64,000 nt of DNA, taken from positions 4,676,209-4,740,208 of the forward strand of contig NC_087065.1 of the NCBI RefSeq assembly GCF_963678635.1. The letters are read 5' to 3'. The translations under genes and the position numbers were made by a program. The stretch comes from Symsagittifera roscoffensis. Its lineage: Eukaryota > Xenacoelomorpha > Acoela > Convolutidae. The notes below the pieces were generated by a model. The model did no database searches. It saw nothing but the letters and a program-made list of their open reading frames with translations, and was not told where the DNA came from. Position 1 is the first letter of the stretch. Every line of letters begins with the position of its first letter. Below, piece by piece: positions 47,441 through 56,439 of the stretch.

Positions 47441-50400
47441 TGGCGCAGCCAGGAGGATTCCTGTCCCAAGACAACAGAACGGACATGGGGATTCCAGTAT
47501 TTTGGACAACCGCGAACTCTGACCCTCCCTGGAATTTTAGGATATGGCTAGATCAATTTTTCTTGGCAGTGACCGTGAAGGAGAGCGTGGACCCGGAACT
47601 TTTGTTACAGGAACCAAAAGAAGTTCTGTTGGAACAGTTACCAAGACCCGAAACTCCAAGGGAACACGAAAATGCACAGGCGATTGCTGATGGAGAAGCC
47701 AGAGATCAACTAGCTAGAGATAAAATTAACCTGGAAAATGAAGAAAGAAGAGCTAGAGGTCCAAAGGTTGGTCACAACGTATACTACAACGAGGTACAGA
47801 AAAGAGTCGCTTCCAGACTATTCCTGGCGTTGGGTACAGAAGGTAAGAAGAAATTCGTTCAAAAGAACCCCCATGTGGAAGTGTCAAAATTAGAATTCCG
47901 AGAGATGGTGGCATTGGCGAAAGTGTCATTTGATAAATCACAGAGTGTTACATATGAACGTTACAAACTATTCAATCGATCACAAGAAACTGGGGAAACA
48001 CTCGAGGCATTTCATGCAGCACTAACTGCCCAAGCAGCAAAAGCTGAGCTAGGAACACTGGAGGATCAATTAGTGCGGGACCTATTCATCTCGAAAATGA
48101 AGAATGTGGTATTACAAGACACATTGACATTTGAAACATTTTCACCGGAAGAAGTACTGAAAAGAGCGTTAAAGTTTGAACAAAGTAAACAAACAACAGA
48201 GGCGTTTCAGAAAACTAATGCAACAACTGCAAGTACAGTTCAGGTAATTGGGGCAGCGAAGATAAAACAAGAACCCATAATGAGTATCGGTAACAAAAAT
48301 GCTAGCGGAAGAAGACAAGCAAACAGTGGGTATAGAAAGAAATTTGCAGACAGAAAGGAGGGGAGAAGTTTTGCAGATTCAAAGACGTGTACCCGATGTG
48401 GTCGAATATTCGGAGAAGGACATCTGAAGAAATGCCCGGCCATGGGTAAGACATGTAAGAATTGTTCTAAACCGAACCATTTCGCAAAAATGTGTAAATC
48501 ACAACAAGTGAATGAGATTGCAGAAAAATCATCAAGCTCAGATGAAGAGTGTAATCTGATTCAGTCATTCGAATCGTGTGAGGAGTTCAAAATTATGTCT
48601 GTCGAATCAGAACTATCTTCGCTGGAAGAAATTGATGAATATATAAAACAGCAATCGAATAAAAACAAAGAAATCGACAAGTACAGACAGGATGTACAGA
48701 AGGTTGACATCAGAAGGAATACTCGATCGAAACAAATAATGTCACTAAAGGCTCTGGTGAGAATCGATCATCAGATCATAAATATGACTATCGATACGGG
48801 TAGTCCAGTATCTTTCTTGAACTGGGCGACTGCAAAGACGATTATAGAATCTTCGAAAAATACCAAGTTCATTCCACGGGAAAATCTCAATTTGACTACA
48901 AAATTTGTAGACTACAACAAACAGCCGATTAACATACTGGGTGCAATCACCACGAACATCCGTTCGGCGGGGTGGGAAGTGGTGGGAGCATCGTTCTTAA
49001 TCACAGAAAGACGCACACGATGTATTTTGGGGCTGGATTTACAGAGCAAAGTGGGAATACACACAACACAGAAGTTGGCACCAAAAGAAAAGACGAGGTT
49101 TGATGTCTTACTGTGCCAACAGTCAGAAGGTTGGAAAAACAAATTTTACAATAAATTTAAGACTCTTTTTGATCGTCAAGGGTGCTCAAAAAACCATGTG
49201 GTTAGCACAAAGTTCAAATACCCACTCTGCCCTTTACAAGAAAAGGGGAGACGCATTCCGATACACATACAAGAGAAAGTGTACGAGGAAATGAAAAAAC
49301 TGTTAAAAGAAGGGCATATAGAACGATTAGACAAATGCACTAGTGATTGTTTTATAGCACCTATTGTAATAACAGTGAAAAAAGATGATTCCATAAAGTT
49401 GGCGCTAGACGCCAAACCCATCAATAGACAGTTGTTTAAAAACAAGTATCAAATGCCAAATGTGGACGAATTGATAGACGGTGTTAGCCAAATTGTCACA
49501 GCAAACACAAACGGGAAACTGTATTGCTCAGTACTAGATTTGAAGTACGCGTACAGTCAACTAAAGCTGACTGCAGAGACAGCGAAACAATGCAATTTCA
49601 ACATCATAGGTGGGCAAGCCACTGGTACATACAGATTCCTGACAGGATTTTATGGTTTGGCAGACATGCCAGCAGAGTTTCAAAAAGCTATGGACAGAAC
49701 ATTAAATCATGCGGAAAACACGTTCTGTTTTCTTGACGATATACTCATTGTATCAAAAGGTAGTGAACAAGAACATGAAGAATTGATTATGAATGTCCTA
49801 AAAAAGCTAGATAAAGAGAATTTGGCACTTAAACTGTCGAAGTGTGAATTTTTTCAACAGGAGGTGAATTGGTTGGGGCATAAGTTATCGTCGGATGGAA
49901 TCTCTCCTAAAATCACAAAAACAGAAGCGATACTAAAACTTAGCCCGCCAACATCACTGAAACAACTTAGATCATTTCTGGGTAGTATAAACCATCTGGC
50001 CAAGTTCATCCCAAATGCGGCTACGCTAACAGAAAAATTGCGACCACTATTACGCGAAGAAAATGAGAAAAAGAAACTCAAAAGTGTAAAAATTCAAGTA
50101 AAAAAATTCGAATGGAAAGAAGAACATTCGGAAATATTCGAGTCAATAAAAACAGCGGTTGCGAATTTAACAAAAATTCATTATTATGACCCCAGTTTAG
50201 ACACTAGGGTGAAATGTGATGCCAGTCACAGTGGGCTGGGCGCATCGCTAGAACAACAAAACGTTGAGGGGGAGTGGATACCAATCGCATTCGCTTCCAG
50301 GTACCTAAACACACAAGAAAAAAAATATTCCACAAATGAGCTTGAACTGCTTGCAGTCTCATGGTCGGTTGACCGATTTAAACACTATTTATTAGGTAAG

Positions 50401-53400
50401 GAATTCGTAATCGCTACAGACCACAGAGCGCTGGTCTCTGCTTTGGATGAAAATAAATCAAATAAAACTTACCAATCTAGATTAACTAGATGGGTAGACA
50501 GACTATTACCTTACCAATTTAAGGTTGTTCATTTACCAGGAAAAGATATGGGTATAGTAGATTATCTTTCTCGAAATCCAAAGGAAGAACCTTGGCCGGA
50601 GTCAGTATTGGATGAGAAATTCGTAGTTACATCAATCGAAAGTTTCCATAAAGCTCTCGACTGTTTAAACAGTCGATTGAATGATCAGGATAGGCTCGAC
50701 CGGAACGAAAACGTTCTAGAATATTCTAGATTTGATCAAAATGTGTCGAATAAGAACACGTCATCTACCCGTTGCTATAGCAACCAAAACGGTCCAAAAC
50801 GGACAAAGCACGACCGGAGCGAAAGAAATGAAGATTCGCGTTCGTTTCAACGAGAAAAGCGTGAAAATCCAAAAATCAGTATATCTCAAAATCGTCAGCG
50901 GATACAGTCGGTTCAGTCATTAGAAAAAACCAGAAACTTTTTAAATCAGAAATCAAGAAAAATGCACTCAGGCGAATTGGAAAAAAGCGGAAAAGAGAAA
51001 AAAATGGTCAGGATCCAGGAGAGAAATAACAACACTACCTTGAGAGAAGAAGTGACAACAACGTTTCACAGAACTAGGATGATACGACCACACATATCAG
51101 AGGATTCGGACTTGGAACAAATACCACAGGCGAGGTGGTATTTGCCAAACACACAAAGTGGACAATCAACGTCAACTGCTCAAACAGTCAGCCCAGGAAA
51201 AAGAGGACCATCAACTTCAACTGTTTCAACAGCTCAATCAAAATTGGTCTCATTCTGGGAACTGATTGGCTCAGACAGGAGTACAGAACCCCCCTTTGCA
51301 GCAATGGAGTTAGAGGCTATCTCGGGGATACAAAGCCCGAAACCACCAGGACTATCCACTTCCGGAGACGAAGCCGAAGTGGGACAAATCGTCGAAGTCG
51401 ATTTAACTCTGGATAGTGACGACCGGGATTACAGTTCACGAACAGAGACTTGTGTAGTCACACCACAGAAAACAAGACACAATTCAAGAAAATCCGAGTA
51501 CAAACGGGAAGAACAATTAATGGAGACAGAAAACCCACTTTCACTCGATAAATTAATTGATAAAAGTCTTCTCGCAGAATTAGTGTCAGAAGATACCTGG
51601 ATGGACCGGCTAAGAAGAGTAGTGGAACGAAATGACAGACATGGTTTCCAGCTCATGGGACCCTACACAAATCCTCTGTGGCACCAGATGTCAATGGTAG
51701 ACGATTGCCTTCTAGTGGACAATCGTTTGGCCGTGCCCGAAAAGTTGAGACAAGCAGTGCTCCGACGACTTCATCAAGGTCATCCTGGACAGGAAGCAAT
51801 GTTGGAGGTCTCAAACTACCTGTGGTGGCCGCATATGCATAAAGGCATAGTCAATATGGCCGAAGAGTGTAGAAGCTGCACTCGCTATGGTAAGAACGCT
51901 AAATACTTAATTCCAGAAAATTCGGCTAAACCACTCCCACTGTTGTCACAGCCAGGTCAAGAACTACAATTAGATTATGCGGGCCCACTTGAAGATCATA
52001 AGGGGAAGAAGATATACTTATTAGTCGCTATCGATAGATACTCAAAATTTCCATCAGTCAAAGTAACGAAATCTACAGGGGGAAAATCAACAATAAAATT
52101 TCTCCGTACTTACATAGACACTCATGGAATACCGGAATCAATTAAAACGGACCAATTTTCGGGGTTCAAAGGGAAAGCTATGAAAAAATTTTGCACCGAA
52201 AATAACATCACACAAAAATTCTGTCCAGTCGGGGATCACCGAGGATGCGGCTTAGTCGAACGAACGATACAAACCATTAAAAGAAGATTGGGGGTAATGC
52301 TACTCGACGAGAAAGTACAATCGATTAAATTATGTTTGAGTACAATAATTAGGGACCTAAGATGGAATAAACAGAAATCAATAAAAGTGTCCCCGTTCGA
52401 AGCACACTTTGGCCGATTACCGAAAACGGAATTTAAGATCGTAAGGGATAAATTTTTGATGGATTCTGATCGTTTAGATAAAGAACACTTGGAGAGATCG
52501 GCACTAACAGCATCACAGCTGAAAAGGCGAATAGATCAGTCGAGGGAGAATGTTAAAATCATTCGCAAAGGACGAAATAGCAGGGATACAAGCCCTTTAT
52601 TTCGACACGACACGGCGATGACAAAAGATAGGGCCAGAGCTAAAGAACTCAAACAACTTCTAGAGGCAAACGCTAGGTGGAATGCCACCAGACGGGACCT
52701 CTCAGACAGCGAATTACGCCGGGTCGTAGATGAAACCAGTACGATAAATCCCGAACTGAGGAAAGAACTTCTATACTCATGGGAACGTGGATTCATCGAA
52801 GACAAACAAACCACATCAAAGGAGGATTTGTCTGGAAGTTTCCTTCGGAAACACGAACAAAGGAAGAGCGGGAAGGCCCTGACAATACCCTTGAAATCCA
52901 AGATAGTATCAGAGACACCATCGACCATCAAAACGGCTGCGGGTGCAGTATATAGAAAAAGCGACATTGCACGATCTAAACTGTCAACACAGCCCAAAGC
53001 ATATAGTTCAGAGAAAAAAAGGAGCCCAACCGGAGAAGAACCGAGAAGTAAACTGCAGAAAACAGGAACACTTCCAGTAGAGGAAGACAGCGATTCTGCC
53101 GAAGAACACGACGCGAAAGACCGGGGACTGAGAGACGAAAATCTAGAAGATAGTCAGCTAAAAGAAAAGTTCCAAAACTCACCGAGCGTAGTCACATCAA
53201 GAGATACAAGAACCGGCGGAGGCCTTAACTTAGGAGGTAAACGAGGAAAACCGAACAGAGCAGGACCGGTAGTCCAGAACCCAAAAACGACAAGGGGCAA
53301 AACCCAAGAATCAGGAACGACAAAAGCTGCCAAATCAGTTACTAAGAAACGTGATACGAGTAACGAGGCAGTATATATAGAGTCGTCGGCACCAAAGGAA

Positions 53401-53940
53401 GCTCCTACTACCAAGAAAATCACACAACGGACAAGTGAGAAAGAAATTCTGGACATATTTCAGAACAATAACATGACATCTCAAGAATGGGAAGAAATAA
53501 CAAATCAAGTGTTGACCCGAGGAGTCCAAAAAGAAGCCGAAAAACTATTGTCACAACAAATGGACCCGGTAGATTATTCCACACCAGGATTTGCGGATGA
53601 ATCCGATCAAGAGGAAGACACCACAACAGTCAGACGGAGTAATAGACAAACAAAAAACCAGGGACCGAAGAGGTATGGCAGTCCCGTATCACACTCGATA
53701 AAACTGATTGGTTGTGAGGATGATGTCACCGAGTTGAACCTGGCAGCACTTGAGGCCTACAGATTGCGACTAGCGAAGTTGAACATAAACAACAAAGAAA
53801 CGTCGGAAAACAACACGTTTGACAGGCTAGAGAGACACCTCTTCAAGAGAAAGTTTGGTGCCACGTCACTGGACGAGGCGGGATCATGGAACGCCGCAAG
53901 AAACAAAGAAGAAGTATTAAAGAAAATAACAAAAGACTAA
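47440..53940 (+). CDS. Gag-Pol polyprotein of a Ty3/gypsy LTR retrotransposon
   Basis: One uninterrupted frame of 2,166 codons. Gag ends in a Cys/His pair: C317-x2-C320-x7-H328-x3-C332, then C339-x2-C342-x4-H347-x4-C352. Protease has D452-T-G. Reverse transcriptase has D700 (LDLKYAYSQ) and FLDD with D766/D767. RNase H has D927, E967 and D994. Integrase has a zinc motif (H1445, H1448, C1477, C1480) and a D,D-35-E triad at D1512, D1571 and E1607. RT, RNase H, integrase order identifies Ty3/gypsy; LHQGHPG and QELQLDYAGP are familiar from its integrases. Unusual are a ~335-residue linker between RNase H and integrase (about 1050-1385) and a ~480-residue charged tail after it (about 1690-2166), ending with an RRSNRQTK...RYG motif. 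Gag and Pol are fused without a frameshift or stop. All catalytic residues are present. The next ATG (codon 16, 47,485) has a better context and is an alternative start. No envelope gene follows. Confidence 0.96.
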   Translation: MAQPGGFLSQDNRTDMGIPVFWTTANSDPPWNFRIWLDQFFLAVTVKESVDPELLLQEPKEVLLEQLPRPETPREHENAQAIADGEARDQLARDKINLENEERRARGPKVGHNVYYNEVQKRVASRLFLALGTEGKKKFVQKNPHVEVSKLEFREMVALAKVSFDKSQSVTYERYKLFNRSQETGETLEAFHAALTAQAAKAELGTLEDQLVRDLFISKMKNVVLQDTLTFETFSPEEVLKRALKFEQSKQTTEAFQKTNATTASTVQVIGAAKIKQEPIMSIGNKNASGRRQANSGYRKKFADRKEGRSFADSKTCTRCGRIFGEGHLKKCPAMGKTCKNCSKPNHFAKMCKSQQVNEIAEKSSSSDEECNLIQSFESCEEFKIMSVESELSSLEEIDEYIKQQSNKNKEIDKYRQDVQKVDIRRNTRSKQIMSLKALVRIDHQIINMTIDTGSPVSFLNWATAKTIIESSKNTKFIPRENLNLTTKFVDYNKQPINILGAITTNIRSAGWEVVGASFLITERRTRCILGLDLQSKVGIHTTQKLAPKEKTRFDVLLCQQSEGWKNKFYNKFKTLFDRQGCSKNHVVSTKFKYPLCPLQEKGRRIPIHIQEKVYEEMKKLLKEGHIERLDKCTSDCFIAPIVITVKKDDSIKLALDAKPINRQLFKNKYQMPNVDELIDGVSQIVTANTNGKLYCSVLDLKYAYSQLKLTAETAKQCNFNIIGGQATGTYRFLTGFYGLADMPAEFQKAMDRTLNHAENTFCFLDDILIVSKGSEQEHEELIMNVLKKLDKENLALKLSKCEFFQQEVNWLGHKLSSDGISPKITKTEAILKLSPPTSLKQLRSFLGSINHLAKFIPNAATLTEKLRPLLREENEKKKLKSVKIQVKKFEWKEEHSEIFESIKTAVANLTKIHYYDPSLDTRVKCDASHSGLGASLEQQNVEGEWIPIAFASRYLNTQEKKYSTNELELLAVSWSVDRFKHYLLGKEFVIATDHRALVSALDENKSNKTYQSRLTRWVDRLLPYQFKVVHLPGKDMGIVDYLSRNPKEEPWPESVLDEKFVVTSIESFHKALDCLNSRLNDQDRLDRNENVLEYSRFDQNVSNKNTSSTRCYSNQNGPKRTKHDRSERNEDSRSFQREKRENPKISISQNRQRIQSVQSLEKTRNFLNQKSRKMHSGELEKSGKEKKMVRIQERNNNTTLREEVTTTFHRTRMIRPHISEDSDLEQIPQARWYLPNTQSGQSTSTAQTVSPGKRGPSTSTVSTAQSKLVSFWELIGSDRSTEPPFAAMELEAISGIQSPKPPGLSTSGDEAEVGQIVEVDLTLDSDDRDYSSRTETCVVTPQKTRHNSRKSEYKREEQLMETENPLSLDKLIDKSLLAELVSEDTWMDRLRRVVERNDRHGFQLMGPYTNPLWHQMSMVDDCLLVDNRLAVPEKLRQAVLRRLHQGHPGQEAMLEVSNYLWWPHMHKGIVNMAEECRSCTRYGKNAKYLIPENSAKPLPLLSQPGQELQLDYAGPLEDHKGKKIYLLVAIDRYSKFPSVKVTKSTGGKSTIKFLRTYIDTHGIPESIKTDQFSGFKGKAMKKFCTENNITQKFCPVGDHRGCGLVERTIQTIKRRLGVMLLDEKVQSIKLCLSTIIRDLRWNKQKSIKVSPFEAHFGRLPKTEFKIVRDKFLMDSDRLDKEHLERSALTASQLKRRIDQSRENVKIIRKGRNSRDTSPLFRHDTAMTKDRARAKELKQLLEANARWNATRRDLSDSELRRVVDETSTINPELRKELLYSWERGFIEDKQTTSKEDLSGSFLRKHEQRKSGKALTIPLKSKIVSETPSTIKTAAGAVYRKSDIARSKLSTQPKAYSSEKKRSPTGEEPRSKLQKTGTLPVEEDSDSAEEHDAKDRGLRDENLEDSQLKEKFQNSPSVVTSRDTRTGGGLNLGGKRGKPNRAGPVVQNPKTTRGKTQESGTTKAAKSVTKKRDTSNEAVYIESSAPKEAPTTKKITQRTSEKEILDIFQNNNMTSQEWEEITNQVLTRGVQKEAEKLLSQQMDPVDYSTPGFADESDQEEDTTTVRRSNRQTKNQGPKRYGSPVSHSIKLIGCEDDVTELNLAALEAYRLRLAKLNINNKETSENNTFDRLERHLFKRKFGATSLDEAGSWNAARNKEEVLKKITKD
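47441..47458 (+). promoter_or_regulatory. Primer binding site, tRNA-Ser-like
   Basis: TGGCGCAGCCAGGAGGAT begins directly at the LTR end. TGG pairs with the tRNA CCA tail, and TGGCGCAG fits a tRNA with discriminator G and an acceptor strand ending CTGCG, as in animal serine tRNAs. The primer tRNA is inferred from recalled tRNA-Ser structure, not searched. Confidence 0.7.
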
Positions 53941-54036
53941 GGAAAAGGAGAACAATTTTCTGTAAACTTTAAACAACTCGTATTATTTATAAAATTTTAT
54001 AAAGTATTATATAAAATTTTGTTGTCGTCAGGGGAA
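53941..54036 (+). promoter_or_regulatory. 3' untranslated region and polypurine tract of the LTR element
   Basis: There are 96 bases between the stop codon and the 3' LTR. AGGGGAA at 54,030-54,036, directly before the LTR's TG, is the probable plus-strand primer (polypurine tract). Confidence 0.8.
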
Positions 54037-54293
54037 TGTGGTACCGTGAAGTACTGCTGCCACAGTAACCTTGGAGAATAGTGCTATTAATTATTCTGAT
54101 ATGTATTGTTATTATTATTCAAGGCCGTTCATGCAGGCCAAACGCAATAGTCAGTTAGGACATTGCTGTTGAGAGAGAGACATGAAAAGACAGGCATGAT
54201 CTCAGATCTAAAATAAGACAAGTTAGCAGTCTTATTTAAAACGTTTTACTTATTCTGTTTTATAATACTTGAGTTAAGCCAACAGCTATCACA
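54037..54293 (+). mobile_element. 3' LTR of the Ty3/gypsy element
   Basis: 257 bp, the same length as the 5' LTR and aligning without gaps, with four substitutions. The copy followed by CCGTT closes the element. The full element, LTR to LTR, is 7,110 bp. Confidence 0.95.
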
Positions 54294-54298
54294 CCGTT
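54294..54298. repeat. Right 5-bp target site duplication of the LTR element
   Basis: CCGTT directly after the 3' LTR matches 47,179-47,183 exactly. Confidence 0.93.
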
Positions 54299-55349
54299 AT
54301 TCAATCCGTTATTTTATGATTATTAAAGCTAAAGTCAATTTTTTTATGAACCACTCAGCTTGAAACAAGTTGTTTTTTGGGAGAAGTTTTTCTTGCTAAC
54401 TAAATTGCGAAAAAATAAGGGTTGAGTGTCAACATAGTGAAGCAAAAGTTGAGCTTCATGTAACTTGCACTAGAGCTTACTTTTCAACCCAAATGGTTTT
54501 CGAAACTCACTGCAAGCTTTTTTGTAAATCTTCGTATTTGTTTAAATCTGTTTGTAATTTTAGTTAAACCCAAGATATTTTAGTTAAACCCAAGATGAGC
54601 GTCAAAAGCTATTCTATGCCAAACTTTGAAGAAACAATGTTCGAAACGGTTCAATTGATTTGTTGTTTTTAAGGGGTCAATCATCTCTGCCAAAAACCAG
54701 TGTGTCTATAACATCGTTCAACCTTACACTCAAGATGTGCAGTGATTGTTCGGTACTGTAACAAATTTCATTCACGACTAAAGGTGATTCCTGAAATTCA
54801 GGGTTTATTGCTAAAATTGTGTTTTATCATTACTTGCAAAATTAGTCAAAAGTTAAAGTTAACTAATTTAAGCAAACAGACTAGATCGCTGCTAAACCTC
54901 AGCGCTTGCTCAAGGTAAAACTTGATCGCGTTCCTATACCTAAACTTGTGTTGTCGGAAACGCAAAATACAAAAAAAAATTTGTAGCATGTCCGGGCACA
55001 CTAAAATTGATTTTTTCAAAGATGTGCTGTGAAACTTAAAAGTCACATAGAAATTTGAAGCACATTTTTCAACTTTTTTGACGTGAAACCGAATATCGCA
55101 GAGCATTCCACCCGCGCTTAGTTCGAGCAAGAAGATCACGCAGTTCGGCGCTAACGACATAATTTTTCTAATTTTTCTGTTTTGTGTGTTTGCATATCTT
55201 TCGCGCAAGGTTTTTCTCAAACTCACCTCCAACGTTTTGAATTGTGCCTAAGTCGAGTACAAAATGATCGGAAGATTTAAATACTGTAAAGCAGGGACAC
55301 AGTGTACTTTTTGCCTTCGTGCTTGCCCGCCGTACCTGGTAAATGTTCT
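54299..55349. other. Downstream flank, no supported gene
   Basis: A small tandem repeat of TTTTAGTTAAACCCAAGAT lies at 54,556-54,597. A 128-codon minus frame (54,846-55,232) has no recognisable domain or coding bias and is not called. Confidence 0.4.
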
Positions 55350-56015
55350 AATTCAGATCTGAAAAAAAAAAATCTTTTTCAGATCATAATTTCGAAATGT
55401 TAAAATAACGCTTGGATACTTTAGGAACGGATTTTTTCAGATCTAATTTAAGATCTGAAAGTTTGTTTTGTCTTGTTATTTCAGATCTGAAAAAAAAAAT
55501 TTCAGATCTAATTTCAGATCTGAAATTTAGTTTTGTTTTGGTTTTTTTTCAGATCTGAAAAATCAACGATTTTGACACAATTTTTCCTATTTTTGATACT
55601 CTTGTATGTGATAGCTTCTACTAGCTACTAGCAGGTACTCAGCATAGTCTCCAATGGGATACTGCCAAAGCATGTTTTCCCAAGCATGAGAGTAGCGCAT
55701 GAAGTCAAGAAATTGATAGGTCTTCTAACAATTTTTGAAATCTTTTTATCGCAGTTGAAAAAGAAATTGAATTCAAAAATAACTGTATATGAAATTATTC
55801 GGAGTTTTTTTCTATTGTTGGTCAATCAAAGCATAATTGTGTATTGCAAAAATCATAAAACTCAAAAAATAAAAATTAAATTGTTTGCTTGAATCTGAAA
55901 TTTTAATTTTCAAGTTTTTTTTTTCAGATCTGAAATTTTCTATTTCAGATCCAAATTTCAGATCTGAAATTTTCAAACTTTTATCCAGATATGAAATAAA
56001 AATTTTCAGATCTGA
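55350..56015. repeat. Fold-back region with TTTCAGATCTGAAA palindromes
   Basis: Perfect or near-perfect copies of the 14-bp palindrome TTTCAGATCTGAAA cluster at 55,353-55,562 and again at 55,918-56,015, separated by about 350 bp of unrelated AT-rich DNA. At least eight copies or half-copies are seen. Each could pair with any other, so the region should form a complex hairpin. No gene is present. Confidence 0.75.
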
Positions 56016-56439
56016 GAATCAACTAATGTAAGAGTAGTTTCAGAGTTATGAACTGACAAGGCGCGATTGTCTTTAGCAGAAAGTGTGTATGTTTAAAAGA
56101 CCCATATGTTTCCATTTTGGAACAGTATTCTATCTGCTCTGTTAAACAAAAGTCTTTAACATCGCAGTTAAAGCAACTAGCCAATGAAAGTCAATAACAG
56201 ACCACTAACATCGTTATGAGAACGGAGCTCGATGCGTTAGAGTACCAGCCTAAGAGGAGCTCAATAAAGCTAACATTGTGGTAGTAGCTTTGTCTCATTG
56301 CCTCTTTAAATCCTCATAACTGTATAGAGTATTTAAATGGGCGCTACGTGTGTTTATTTTTCCAGCAAATCAGCAAAACCAACCTAATCGAAACTAATCC
56401 GAATGATGTCTTTGATGTATGCGTAAAAAGTCTAGGTAA
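56016..56439. other. Noncoding DNA with a tRNA-like 5' half
   Basis: GGAGCTCGATGCGTTAGAGT at 56,225-56,244 resembles the D-arm region of a tRNA, but no box B or cloverleaf follows. Nothing else was recognised. Confidence 0.35.

Noticed and set aside
54846-55232. 128-codon minus frame as a gene
   Set aside because: No domain, no coding bias and no neighbouring exons.
56225-56260. tRNA-like GGAGCTCGATGCGTTAGAGT as a tRNA gene
   Set aside because: Only a D-arm-like half is present, with no box B or acceptor pairing.
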